A stretch of DNA of 32,054 nt from Chitinophagales bacterium (GCA_023957215.1 JAMLHH010000035.1:1-32054), one strand, 5' to 3'; positions 18,510-27,600 are shown, numbered from the stretch's first letter. A program made the numbers and translations. Notes: generated by a model from the sequence alone, not told the origin.

Positions 18510-19746
18510 GATTATATATGGGATATCGATTATTATTTATAGCCTTATTGCTGAAACTTGTTTGGGTATTGCTTGTGTATTATTAGTTGTTTCTTTCCTG
18601 AAGATAAAAGAGAATAAAATCTTTCTTTTAAGGCTGATACTCAACTTCTTATTATTGTTTGCTGTATTGACAGTAATGGCAGGTATGGGATATGAAATTG
18701 AATTCAGGCGATTTTGGCCGGAGCTTTATGATGCTCTAAAAGATTTTAATCTTGCTTTTGGTCAGAAAACTACAGCGATAGCATATATACTCAGCTTACC
18801 TTTTTATTTTATTATCTATAAATGGAAGCTATGGGAAAGTAAATATTTTTATTTAGTTGCAATTATCCTATTTTTTCATACGCTTACATATAGTCTTTGG
18901 GGAAATTATCAAAATGCCGTTATTCAATATCCTCTGTATTATTATATATCGGAAGAAGGTTTATTTAAACTAAGAACATCCTTTAAAGATGCCTTTTTAA
19001 GTAGCACACATTTATATAGACAATTACACCTTTTAGGTACTTCAGCTTTACTTGGAGTCTTGTTTATATTAATGCTATTGAGTTTATTAAAAATTAATAT
19101 TGTTAGAGTCAGAAGATATCTCCTTTTATTTGGTATCCTTTCAGTAATTGTGCTGGCATATTCAGGACATATTCAAACGGAGAATATAGAAAAATACCAA
19201 CCGATTAAGTTTGCCGTTATGGAAAACATAGATACAGATAATGATATTCAGTTTTGGAAGCCAATTGGCGTGTTATCATCATCGGGCAAAGAATTTACAT
19301 TTAGATTTAAAAATGGTCCTCAGGAAAAATTGAGAACATTTATTATTCCTATTAGTAAGCTGGATGCTGACAAATTGCCAAATATGTTTTTGGTGTATAA
19401 TTCTTTCAGATGGATGATCTATTTAGGGTTAGTAGTTTTGATAATTGGAGTGGGCTTGTTTTTAAAGCCTAAGTATGCGAGTTTCAGAATTCTCTTATTG
19501 TTATTTATATTATCGTCTATATCATCCGGGCTCGGTTGGATATTATCTGAATTTGGGAGATATCATTATCTTATTTATGATATGCTGGATAAGTCTGATG
19601 ATATTAAAATCAGCAATTTATATGAATCTGTCATACTTTTGACAGGGAATATTATTCTTTTGTGTTTTGCTTTTTATTATGGTATAAAGCAAGCCTTTAT
19701 AAAAGCAGAAAAAGCTTCAAGGAAGGAAATAATCAAGTATGAGTAA
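18496..19746 (+). CDS. Divergent cytochrome bd subunit I (CydA)-like protein
   Basis: A 416-residue protein with about nine membrane helices, as in CydA. Compared from memory with E. coli CydA it keeps the heme b558 ligands H178 (RQLHLLG, equivalent to H186) and M307 (FRWM, equivalent to M393, with R305), the Q-loop pair K238/E243 (QPIKFAVMEN) and E352 in GWILSEFGR (E445, the heme b595 ligand). The end of that motif is YHY where CydA has QPW. The heme d ligand H19 is missing (IIIYSLIAE) and the conserved E99/E107 proton-path residues are not apparent. The Q-loop is short. It starts at GTG and overlaps the cytochrome c gene by 8 bases. There is no cydB. It may be an electron-transfer cytochrome b and not an oxidase. 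Confidence 0.75.
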   Translation: MQVREIIYGISIIIYSLIAETCLGIACVLLVVSFLKIKENKIFLLRLILNFLLLFAVLTVMAGMGYEIEFRRFWPELYDALKDFNLAFGQKTTAIAYILSLPFYFIIYKWKLWESKYFYLVAIILFFHTLTYSLWGNYQNAVIQYPLYYYISEEGLFKLRTSFKDAFLSSTHLYRQLHLLGTSALLGVLFILMLLSLLKINIVRVRRYLLLFGILSVIVLAYSGHIQTENIEKYQPIKFAVMENIDTDNDIQFWKPIGVLSSSGKEFTFRFKNGPQEKLRTFIIPISKLDADKLPNMFLVYNSFRWMIYLGLVVLIIGVGLFLKPKYASFRILLLLFILSSISSGLGWILSEFGRYHYLIYDMLDKSDDIKISNLYESVILLTGNIILLCFAFYYGIKQAFIKAEKASRKEIIKYE

Positions 19747-20644
19747 TAAGTCAAAAATATTTATAGTAGCATTATGTCTTATAGTACTTTTTTCAGTATT
19801 ATACATTAATGTTCAAAAAGAACCGAAATACCCTGTTCAAACAGATCATATTCATCTCAATGAAGGAGTCAATCTTAATGAAGGCAGAAAAATGACTCAG
19901 GCAATTTGTATGAGTTGTCACTTTAATCCTCAGACTAACAGACTTTCGGGAGTCAAGCATGGAAATCCTTCCAAGTTTGGAGATATTTATTCTGCCAATA
20001 TTACAAAAGATTCGGTATTTGGTATTGGTACATGGACTGATGAGGAATTAGTGTATTTTCTTAGGACAGGTATTCGTAGAGATGGTTCTTATGTCTTTGA
20101 TATGCCCAAATATTCTCTACTCTCCGACAATGATATTTATAGTGTCATAGCTTTTTTAAGGAGTGATGATGAATTGGTACAGCCTATTCATAGTAATATA
20201 GGAGAGACAAAATATTCTTTCCTTACAAAGGTACTTGTGAAGTATTTTTTTAAGCCGGCTAAATGGATAGCACATGTACCTGATATTGACAAAAGGGATA
20301 CAATCACATGGGGGAAATATATATCTACTGTTAAGTATTCATGTGCTAACTGTCATTCAGGGAATAATATTTTTTACAATAATCTGAGACCGGAAAAATC
20401 GTGGCGATATTTTAAAGGAGGGGATCCACATTATGATGAAAATAATAATGAAATTATTACTCCGTCATTAAGACCGGTTGAGAGATATTCCAGAGCAGAA
20501 TTTATAGATATGGTGAAATATGGATTCAGAAAAGATACGATAGTTTTAAGGCGTCCTATGATACCCTTCTCTATGTTAGATGATGATGAAGTGAATGCTA
20601 TATACGTATATTTACAGTCTTTAGATAAAGATGAAAATTATTAA
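19739..20644 (+). CDS. Diheme cytochrome c, membrane-anchored
   Basis: A 301-residue protein with an N-terminal anchor (residues 6-25) and two covalent heme sites, CMSCH (57-61) and CANCH (202-206). Likely distal methionines are M122 (FDMPKY) and M274 (RRPMIPF). Each half ends in a cytochrome c helix (DNDIYSVIAFLRS; DDDEVNAIYVYLQSL). The segment YSANITKDSVFGIGTWTDEEL resembles, in two parts (YSANIT and GIGTWTDEEL), cytochrome subunits of periplasmic alcohol dehydrogenases. The heme domains would face the periplasm. It overlaps the CydA-like gene by 8 bases and the GNAT by 14, so the two cytochromes probably form one electron-transfer unit. No dehydrogenase subunit is in the operon. Confidence 0.9.
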   Translation: MSNKSKIFIVALCLIVLFSVLYINVQKEPKYPVQTDHIHLNEGVNLNEGRKMTQAICMSCHFNPQTNRLSGVKHGNPSKFGDIYSANITKDSVFGIGTWTDEELVYFLRTGIRRDGSYVFDMPKYSLLSDNDIYSVIAFLRSDDELVQPIHSNIGETKYSFLTKVLVKYFFKPAKWIAHVPDIDKRDTITWGKYISTVKYSCANCHSGNNIFYNNLRPEKSWRYFKGGDPHYDENNNEIITPSLRPVERYSRAEFIDMVKYGFRKDTIVLRRPMIPFSMLDDDEVNAIYVYLQSLDKDENY

Positions 20645-21230
20645 CAAAGATCTTACTTTAAGGCAACTGACTATTGGCGATATTGAATTAGTCAGACAAA
20701 GGCGTAATGATAGAAGCTTGTCTAAATACTTTGTTACAAGAGACTATATTACCTATCAACACCAGATTGAGTGGTTCAAAGATTTTGACTGGGAGAATGG
20801 ATATTATTGGATTATTGAGTTTGATGGTGTATCAAAAGGTTCCTTCTTTGTAAATAAATTTGATAAAACTAATAGAAGTCTATACACGAATGTCTTAATC
20901 TTCGATGAAAGAGATAGTGGAAGTCCACAATTTATTAGAGCTTCATGGTTAATCACATATTTGTGCTTTGAAAGATTAAATATCAAATTTCTCACTTCAA
21001 AAATTCATAAAGAAAATATTTCAGCTATTCAGAATGATGAATATTTGGGATTTAAGATAACAGGAGAAGAGGAGAATTATCTTCTCTTAAGATGTAATAA
21101 GGAGAGTTTTGACAAAAGAAGAGTAGCATTTCGAAATCTTTTCTTTCGAAAGAATAATTCTATAAGTATTATTGAATCAGAAGAAGTATTATTTGGGCAA
21201 AGATTAAACGACTCAATTTTTACTATCTGA
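20631..21230 (+). CDS. GNAT N-acyltransferase, PseH-like
   Basis: A 199-residue cytoplasmic acyltransferase. It begins LTLRQLTIGDIELVRQRRND, the start seen in PseH-type enzymes that acetylate the 4-amino group of UDP-4-amino-4,6-dideoxy sugars; KFLTSKIHKENISAIQ and LGFKITGEE are the usual acceptor and CoA-site helices. About 20 extra residues extend the C-terminus. It is the last gene of the acyl-ligase operon (14-base overlap with the cytochrome c gene), and pseB/pseC lie 4 kb away. It may therefore transfer an acetyl or the operon's special acyl group to that amino sugar. Its 3' end overlaps the convergent membrane-protein gene by 18 bases. Confidence 0.8.
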   Translation: MKIINKDLTLRQLTIGDIELVRQRRNDRSLSKYFVTRDYITYQHQIEWFKDFDWENGYYWIIEFDGVSKGSFFVNKFDKTNRSLYTNVLIFDERDSGSPQFIRASWLITYLCFERLNIKFLTSKIHKENISAIQNDEYLGFKITGEEENYLLLRCNKESFDKRRVAFRNLFFRKNNSISIIESEEVLFGQRLNDSIFTI

Positions 21231-22856
21231 TAAGTATGGTTTATAGATAGCTAACTTGGTATTAGGTATATCTTTTATCTTCTTAAATTTGATGGGATAA
21301 TTATAAATCTTATGTAGATAAAGTGAGTATAAATCTTTATCGTATGTTTCAAGAATAATTGAAGCATTTTGATGAATGAGCATTTCAATCTTTTTATCTA
21401 ATCGTTTAGCATGTTTTCCAAAGTTATCCGTTAATTCCTGCTGTACCAATGGCACTTGATTCATGATAGAATAATCTATAAACTTCCAGTCGGGATTTTT
21501 AGCAAAAATTTTGTTATTTAAAATTGGATTTTTGAGGGTGGGATCTTCATTCAAATACAATCCTCCAACATATAGTTCCTTATGATTCTTTCTGTAATTT
21601 AATAATTCGGTTGTTAGATATCTACTTGACTTACAATCAGTCTTGAGCGGAATGATAGAGTTCTTGTAAAAGTAAGGGAGACCCATGACACCAATACTCA
21701 ATAGTATCAAAATAAAGTAATGGGGTGGTGAAATGCTTTGAATATTTTTATACAGTAATAAACAAAATATAAATAATAGAAAAATACTGATAAATCCTTC
21801 ATTAATACCGGCACTTAAGTTAATTCCAATATATATAATAATTAACAGGAAAATGATACGTATGATTTTTAGACCACTAAAAATCAGAGTGCTGAACATT
21901 TGCTGAAAAAGTAAGTAAAAAATAGCAATAAGTACAAATAGATTATGAGTTATGATTTGATGTAAAGTAATATAAGCTTTTGCTAATAACAATATTCCAA
22001 AGTCCTTAGAAAAGAAAAGCCTAAACGTTTCTTTTTCTTTTAGGATACTTTCAAAAGTAATATCATCTAGTTTACTATCATAGATAAAACGAGATTTAGC
22101 AATGCTTTTGATTTCCAAATCAGATACTCCATTGTTATAAATATTACTTTCTCTAAATTGTATATTGTGATGAAAGAAAATGGGTTTCTCATATTTATTG
22201 GCATCAGCTTGTTGATCTAAATTGCTGAAGCTTAATATTAGATAGAGTATATTCGCAATGACCAAAATAATAATAGAATACGGAAGTATTTTAGGGATAT
22301 TTTTTTTAAAAATAAGACTTGTAAAAAAATAGAACAATAGAAAAATAAGAGGTATTTCTAATCTGGACAAACAGGCAAGAAAAATTAAAATTGAATAATA
22401 AATGTAATTCCGTCTGTCCTTATCTTCTTTTGTAAGGAAGATAAGGATGGCAGCTATAGTGAGTAATCCGGATATCCTAACATTATATATATTGATAATA
22501 TTGCTTAATAGAAATATAGGAATAATAAGAGTTAACAAAATCCTAAAAAGACGATCGCAATTTTTAGTTAGAAGAAAATGAATGCTTGTACAAGCTAAGA
22601 GATTAAGTATAAAGGAAACGATGTCTAAAGCCGGTATCTCAGGAAATAGACGAATCAAAAAAATACTTATCGGATAAATAATAATATTTTCATTAGTTAT
22701 ATTATTGAACGGGAAGTCTTTTTCTGCATAAATCTTGATTAAATAGTGAAAAAAAGCCTCATATCTCTCTAAATAAATTCCTGTTGTGTAGTAGAGTAAG
22801 GAAAATATAATAATATAAAGAATAAATATTTTTCCAAAGTATTTGACAGAAGTCAT
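21213..22856 (-). CDS. Polytopic membrane protein, possible GT-C glycosyltransferase
   Basis: A 547-residue protein with roughly 10-12 hydrophobic helices over residues 1-410 and a soluble C-terminal part of about 130 residues. The first extracytoplasmic loop contains acidic and aromatic residues (YLERYEAFFHYL), and the fold pattern recalls GT-C enzymes of the ArnT/GT39 kind, which use polyprenyl-phosphate sugars in the periplasm. I see no motif that proves this; a Wzy-like polymerase or a transporter are alternatives. It is the last gene of a minus-strand set, 26 bases after the next membrane protein, and its 3' end overlaps the GNAT gene. Confidence 0.6.
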   Translation of the reverse strand: MTSVKYFGKIFILYIIIFSLLYYTTGIYLERYEAFFHYLIKIYAEKDFPFNNITNENIIIYPISIFLIRLFPEIPALDIVSFILNLLACTSIHFLLTKNCDRLFRILLTLIIPIFLLSNIINIYNVRISGLLTIAAILIFLTKEDKDRRNYIYYSILIFLACLSRLEIPLIFLLFYFFTSLIFKKNIPKILPYSIIILVIANILYLILSFSNLDQQADANKYEKPIFFHHNIQFRESNIYNNGVSDLEIKSIAKSRFIYDSKLDDITFESILKEKETFRLFFSKDFGILLLAKAYITLHQIITHNLFVLIAIFYLLFQQMFSTLIFSGLKIIRIIFLLIIIYIGINLSAGINEGFISIFLLFIFCLLLYKNIQSISPPHYFILILLSIGVMGLPYFYKNSIIPLKTDCKSSRYLTTELLNYRKNHKELYVGGLYLNEDPTLKNPILNNKIFAKNPDWKFIDYSIMNQVPLVQQELTDNFGKHAKRLDKKIEMLIHQNASIILETYDKDLYSLYLHKIYNYPIKFKKIKDIPNTKLAIYKPYLSDSKN

Positions 22857-22882
22857 TTTTAAAATAGAATTGTTTTCAAAAT

Positions 22883-23545
22883 TTAATTATTAGTCGAAAG
22901 TAGCCATCTAAACACTATAAGCAACCTTGAAAGTGAGACAATCATTAAAAAAGTAGGTTGACGATATACCCACTTGAAAAGTTCTTCAAGATCAGAAGGC
23001 TTATTATCTAAATTTAAGCTCTTAAAAAATTCTTTAAACTGATATATATCTTTTTTTATCCAAAGATTGTTTGCAAGGAAAATAATAATTATGGGAAAGA
23101 TGTAAACAAAAACCAAAGGCAATGAATTATTGAAACAAAAGAATAAATATACCCATCCGGAAATAAGTAGGTACCTGAAAAATACCCTATTAACAAAATT
23201 TCTTATGTTATACCCAAATGCGGCTTTAGTATTGTTATTAAATCTTATGTCTAACTCTCGGTAAATAAGAGATATAGACCATAGGGAGCAATCTTTATAT
23301 TTAGAAGGAATAAGCAACTCATTTTTTATAGGTAAATAAGAAATCTCTGCAATTTTATTTGTAATGGTATATGTTACGTTGGTCTTCATTTTGCTCAATA
23401 CATCATTATAATTATAACCGGTTTCTATACTTAAATACTTAGATAGTATAAGTTTGTACTTCTTATAAATATAAAAAGGAATTCCAATAAGGCAAAACCA
23501 TATTATTATCGTGGGTATCCATGATGGTATAGAATCCATATCCAT
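22883..23545 (-). CDS. Membrane protein of unknown function
   Basis: A 220-residue protein with about four hydrophobic segments, one at the start (residues 11-26), two in the middle (around 123-157) and one at the end. The loop between the first and second is rich in charged residues and includes LIYRELDIRFNNNTKAAFG. I do not recognise the family. It lies between a B12 radical SAM gene (107 bases upstream) and the larger membrane protein (26 bases downstream), all on the minus strand, so it probably belongs to that transcription unit. Confidence 0.6.
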   Translation of the reverse strand: MDMDSIPSWIPTIIIWFCLIGIPFYIYKKYKLILSKYLSIETGYNYNDVLSKMKTNVTYTITNKIAEISYLPIKNELLIPSKYKDCSLWSISLIYRELDIRFNNNTKAAFGYNIRNFVNRVFFRYLLISGWVYLFFCFNNSLPLVFVYIFPIIIIFLANNLWIKKDIYQFKEFFKSLNLDNKPSDLEELFKWVYRQPTFLMIVSLSRLLIVFRWLLSTNN

Positions 23546-23652
23546 TTGATATTCTTTTAATTTGGTATCACAATATAAAAGATTTTAAGAGTGATATAAA
23601 AATGAAAAATATTAATATTTTTGATAAAGTCAACAATCGTATTTTAGCCTAT

Positions 23653-25050
23653 TTATTTAAACTTAGGTGTTCCAAATGTAAATGATAAAAATACCATTAC
23701 AGTATTAATGAGATATTTAGGTTTTTTAAATAGAAACGCATACTGTTTTACTGTACTCCATCTGAGGTAATAGGAATACAAGGCTTTTTTATATAGTCTT
23801 TCCATTGTTTCAGGCATCATGGATGAGGGATAATAAACAGGATGTTCTATTTCACCTTTCATATATTTCACCCAAATACCAGGATCAATTTCTTTATTTT
23901 TGACACCTTGATAAAAAACTTCAACATCAGGTAATGGTGTCATCCTAGTAAAAAAAACATTAAAAGGATCAATCTCCTTAGAAAAGTCGATAGATTCCTG
24001 AGCCTGCCTTTCTGTTTCTCCCGGATGTCCAATAATAAAGTTAGCCATAGTTCGGATTTTATGTTTTTTACAAAGAGCAAAAGCGTCGATAAATTGTTTG
24101 TTTGTAATTTTCTTTCCGGTTTTAAATCTTACAACCTCATTTCCTGACTCTACGCCAAAAGTTATTTTCCTGCAACCGGCATCATACATTTTGGAAACCA
24201 ATTCTTCATCTATCAAGTCTGCACGAGTTTCGCATCCCCAATCGAAATGAATATTTTGTTCTAATATTTTCTCGCATAATGACAAAACCCTTTTTTTTGA
24301 AATTGTAAAAGTTAAATCCATAAATTCTATCCACTCATACTTCAGAGTGTTAATCAAATAGGATAAGTGATCGATTACTATTTCTTCAGATAAGACTCTA
24401 TAGCTTCTCTGTGCAGCAAATGCACAGAAATTACAGTCATAAGGGCATCCTCTTGCAGAGAAATAATGCATTATTTTTTTATTTGTACTTGCAGAAAAAT
24501 ACTTTCCGTATGACATTAGGTCATAAGCTGGAATAGGAAGAATATTTATATCCTTTATATATCCGAAGTCATTAACAATCAACTTATTATCCTTCTTTAT
24601 AATTAGTCCTTTTGTCGTTTCATCGATATCTTCATCTCTCAATAGACTATTACACAAATGTAAAAGCGCAAATTCACTATCTCCTCTTAATCCATATTTG
24701 ATTGGTAAATGGAACAAGATATCGGGTGAAGCATTGATATGATAGCCCTCTAATACCATTCTAATGTTAGGATTTGTTTTAAAAAGTAGATTCGATAATC
24801 GATAAGCAAAAGGTAAAGTACTTGGGAACGCGGATATTACAACAACTTTTGCTTGAGATTCCAAAATTTCTTCCAAAACATGACTTATATTTTTTTTATC
24901 TGCGGCAGGGTCAATTAATCCAACTTTAAATCCTTTATTTCTAAGTACAGAAATATGTCCAAGACTTTTAACATAGGGCACAGAACTAAACATGTCCATC
25001 GGCTGTATGAAAATAATATCAAATCTTAATGAACCTATAACTCTTTTCAT
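23653..25050 (-). CDS. Cobalamin-dependent radical SAM enzyme
   Basis: A 465-residue enzyme of the B12-binding radical SAM class (BchE/HpnP-like). Residues 10-130 are a cobalamin-binding Rossmann domain (DIIFIQP, GFKVGLIDPAA, VVVISAFPS, VLEGYHINASP with GYH at 102-104). The iron-sulfur site is CPYDCNFC (C202, C206, C209), followed by FGVESGNE and ANFIIGHPGET. The class methylates unreactive carbons or makes ring closures, often in lipid or natural-product pathways. The C-terminus ends in a hydrophobic stretch that may bind the membrane. I start at 25050 (MKRVIGS); 25 codons upstream look non-coding. The substrate is unknown. Confidence 0.85.
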   Translation of the reverse strand: MKRVIGSLRFDIIFIQPMDMFSSVPYVKSLGHISVLRNKGFKVGLIDPAADKKNISHVLEEILESQAKVVVISAFPSTLPFAYRLSNLLFKTNPNIRMVLEGYHINASPDILFHLPIKYGLRGDSEFALLHLCNSLLRDEDIDETTKGLIIKKDNKLIVNDFGYIKDINILPIPAYDLMSYGKYFSASTNKKIMHYFSARGCPYDCNFCAFAAQRSYRVLSEEIVIDHLSYLINTLKYEWIEFMDLTFTISKKRVLSLCEKILEQNIHFDWGCETRADLIDEELVSKMYDAGCRKITFGVESGNEVVRFKTGKKITNKQFIDAFALCKKHKIRTMANFIIGHPGETERQAQESIDFSKEIDPFNVFFTRMTPLPDVEVFYQGVKNKEIDPGIWVKYMKGEIEHPVYYPSSMMPETMERLYKKALYSYYLRWSTVKQYAFLFKKPKYLINTVMVFLSFTFGTPKFK

Positions 25051-25358
25051 TTTAAAACAATACAATATATGGTTTTTAACACTAAAAGTGGCAGCAATCT
25101 TTAATTGTGTATTAAAATAATACAATTAAATGAGAGAAATGGTAAATTTAGATTCTGATAAGATAATATATGCCTTAGATTCAGCTTTTAATTATCACTT
25201 AACAAAATGATGATGATTTTTAAGAATGATATAGAATGTTATGTAATTAATAGATATCTTTCTCAAGTATAAGATGAATATGGAATATATTAGCTAATAT
25301 AAAGATGGCAATATTCAGGATACTATATCTTTAAATATTGGCAAGATTTAATTTAAAA
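25051..25358. other. Divergent intergenic region
   Basis: 308 bases between the radical SAM gene (-) and pseB (+). Very AT-rich, with stops in all frames and no gene. It should hold the promoters of both units; the best candidate for pseB is TATCTTTA at 25326-25333, a one-base mismatch to TAnnTTTG, with no clear -33 box. Confidence 0.4.
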
Positions 25359-26384
25359 ATGAATAAGAAAACATTAGAAGGGAAATCAATTTTAATTACC
25401 GGAGGAGCAGGTTCTTTTGGGAGGCACTTTACTCAAATAGCTATAGAAAAATGGCCTGGTATTAGGAATTTAGTTATATACTCTCGAGATGAACAGAAGC
25501 ATTTTCAGATGTCTCAAGAATTTCCCGTTTCAAGATACCCCATGATAAAATATTGTATTGGAGATGTAAGAGATTTTGATAGAATAAAGATGGCATTGGA
25601 TGGTGTGGATATAGTAATTCATGCTGCTGCAATGAAGCATGTACCTATCGCAGAATACAATCCTCAAGAATGCATAAAGACGAATATTTACGGTGCCGAG
25701 AACTTAATTCGAGCCTGCTTAGATACTAATGTCAAAGATGTTGTTGCTCTTTCAACTGATAAAGCTTGTGCTCCAATTAACTTGTATGGAGCGACCAAAC
25801 TTGTTTCTGATAAACTATTCATTGCTGCCAATAATATAAAAGGTAGGAGGAATATTAAATTTTCAGTAGTCAGATATGGCAATGTTATGGGATCAAATGG
25901 TTCTGTTATTCCTTATTTCTTAAATAAAAGGAAGTCAGGTATTCTTCCTATTACTGATCCTGCCATGACACGATTTAATATCAGCCTTGATGATGGAGTA
26001 TCAATGGTGATGTATGCTTTATTTAATGCTTGGGGAGGAGAGCTTTTTGTTCCTAAAATTCCTTCATATAAAATAATGGATTTAGCAGAAGCCATTTGCC
26101 CTAATTGTAAGAAAGAAATTATAGGAATCAGATCTGGTGAAAAAATTCATGAGGAGATGATTTCAACGTCCGATTCTTATAATGCATACGATTTAGGAAA
26201 ATATTACGTTCTTCTTCCGCAGACTCCAGCGTGGGATATTGAATATTTTATTAAATACTTTAATGCAGAGAAATTTAAAGAAAAATATTCTTATAATTCT
26301 CAAACGAATACAGAATGGCTTAGTGTTAATGATTTGAGGAGGCTAATACAAAAACATGTAGATTCTAACTTTAAAATCTTTTGA
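25359..26384 (+). CDS. pseB: UDP-N-acetylglucosamine 4,6-dehydratase, PseB type
   Basis: A 341-residue short-chain dehydrogenase expected to convert UDP-GlcNAc to a 4-keto-6-deoxy sugar (with C5 inversion in true PseB). It has the NADP site GGAGSFG (15-21), IHAAAMKHVP, the catalytic STDKA (D134, K135) and YGATK (Y143, K147), RYGNVMGSNGSVIP and the closing RSGEKIHEEMIS. I start at ATG 25359; a TTG seven codons upstream is less likely. The pseC stop-start gap is one base, so the two are coupled. WbjB/CapE-type dehydratases have a similar sequence and cannot be fully excluded. Confidence 0.88.
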   Translation: MNKKTLEGKSILITGGAGSFGRHFTQIAIEKWPGIRNLVIYSRDEQKHFQMSQEFPVSRYPMIKYCIGDVRDFDRIKMALDGVDIVIHAAAMKHVPIAEYNPQECIKTNIYGAENLIRACLDTNVKDVVALSTDKACAPINLYGATKLVSDKLFIAANNIKGRRNIKFSVVRYGNVMGSNGSVIPYFLNKRKSGILPITDPAMTRFNISLDDGVSMVMYALFNAWGGELFVPKIPSYKIMDLAEAICPNCKKEIIGIRSGEKIHEEMISTSDSYNAYDLGKYYVLLPQTPAWDIEYFIKYFNAEKFKEKYSYNSQTNTEWLSVNDLRRLIQKHVDSNFKIF

Positions 26385-26385
26385 G

Positions 26386-27600
26386 ATGAAAACTATTCCT
26401 TATGGAAAGCACCATATTACAAAGAGGGATATTCAGGCAGTCACTGAAGTTTTGAGGTCTGACTTCTTAACACAGGGAGGGGGTGTCGAGAAGTTTGAAA
26501 ATAGTTTCTCAGATTATGTAGGTTCAAAATATTCAGTGGCAGTTTCTAATGGAACTTCTGCTTTACAACTTGCTATTTGTGCATTAAATATCAAACAGGG
26601 ACAAAAAGTGATAACGACACCTATTACATTTGTTGCGACCGCTAATTGCATTAGACATTACGGAGGTGAAGTCGTTTTTTCAGATATACAATCCGATACC
26701 TATTTAATGGATTTAGACTCAGTCGAAGAACTATTAAGGAGTGCAAAATTAGGTGAATATGTTGGGATTATCCCCGTTAACTTCAGTGGGAAGGTAATAA
26801 ACCTAGCGCAATTAAGAAAAATTGCTGATCAATATAACTTGTGGATAATTGAAGATGCATGCCATTCTCTGGGGGGATTCTTTATTGACGATAAAGGGCA
26901 GAAGCAGCCTTCGGGTAACGGACAATTTGCAGACATTTCAATATTTTCATTTCATCCGATAAAACATATTACCTCAGGGGAAGGTGGAATGCTTACAACA
27001 AATTCTCAACATTTATATAAAAAATTGATTCAATTGAGAACACATGGAATAACAAAAGATATGGCATGTTTTAGAAATAACGCAATACTCGCCGGAGGAA
27101 TTGAGGATAATAAATATCCTAGCTGGTATATGGAAATGCAGGTCTTAGGATTTAATTATAGAATGACCGATATACAGGCAGCATTGGGAGAAAGCCAATT
27201 AAAAAAAGCAGATGAAAAATTGGAAAATAGAAAAAAAATTGCAAAAAGATATTTTGAAGCCTTTAAAAACCAGCCTTTTGTAATTAGTCAGAGTGGATAT
27301 TTTAATGATCACGCCTACCATCTATATATCATAGAGGTTGAGCATAGGAAGGCGCTATATGACTTTTTAAGAACAAAAAATATCTATACACAGATACACT
27401 ATTTTCCCTGTCATTTAATGCCTTATTATCAAGAACTTGGATGGAAAGAGAATGATATGCCTAATGCAGAGAACTATTATAGGCATTGTATTAGTGTACC
27501 AATGTTTCCTACCTTAACGATAAAAGAGCAAAAGTATGTCATTAAAAATATCGTTGAATTTTATGATAAAAAACTATATATCGACTCATTAAAGCCTTGA
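26386..27600 (+). CDS. pseC: UDP-4-amino-4,6-dideoxy-N-acetyl-sugar transaminase, PseC type
   Basis: A 404-residue PLP aminotransferase that would aminate C4 of the PseB product. The features are GKHHITKRDIQAV, NGTSALQLA, EDACHSLGG, the PLP lysine K193 in FSFHPIKHIT and SGEGGMLTTN, then NYRMTDIQAALG and a C-terminal QIHYFPCHL. The order and spacing match PseC closely. It follows pseB by one base. The next PseC partner, the N-acetyltransferase PseH, is probably the GNAT at 20631-21230. No pseG, pseI or pseF is in the window, so the amino sugar may be used as such. Confidence 0.9.
   Translation: MKTIPYGKHHITKRDIQAVTEVLRSDFLTQGGGVEKFENSFSDYVGSKYSVAVSNGTSALQLAICALNIKQGQKVITTPITFVATANCIRHYGGEVVFSDIQSDTYLMDLDSVEELLRSAKLGEYVGIIPVNFSGKVINLAQLRKIADQYNLWIIEDACHSLGGFFIDDKGQKQPSGNGQFADISIFSFHPIKHITSGEGGMLTTNSQHLYKKLIQLRTHGITKDMACFRNNAILAGGIEDNKYPSWYMEMQVLGFNYRMTDIQAALGESQLKKADEKLENRKKIAKRYFEAFKNQPFVISQSGYFNDHAYHLYIIEVEHRKALYDFLRTKNIYTQIHYFPCHLMPYYQELGWKENDMPNAENYYRHCISVPMFPTLTIKEQKYVIKNIVEFYDKKLYIDSLKP

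Noticed and set aside
18496..20644. Ordinary cytochrome bd oxidase operon
   Set aside because: No cydB, no first-helix His, and a cytochrome c as neighbour; a standard quinol oxidase does not fit.
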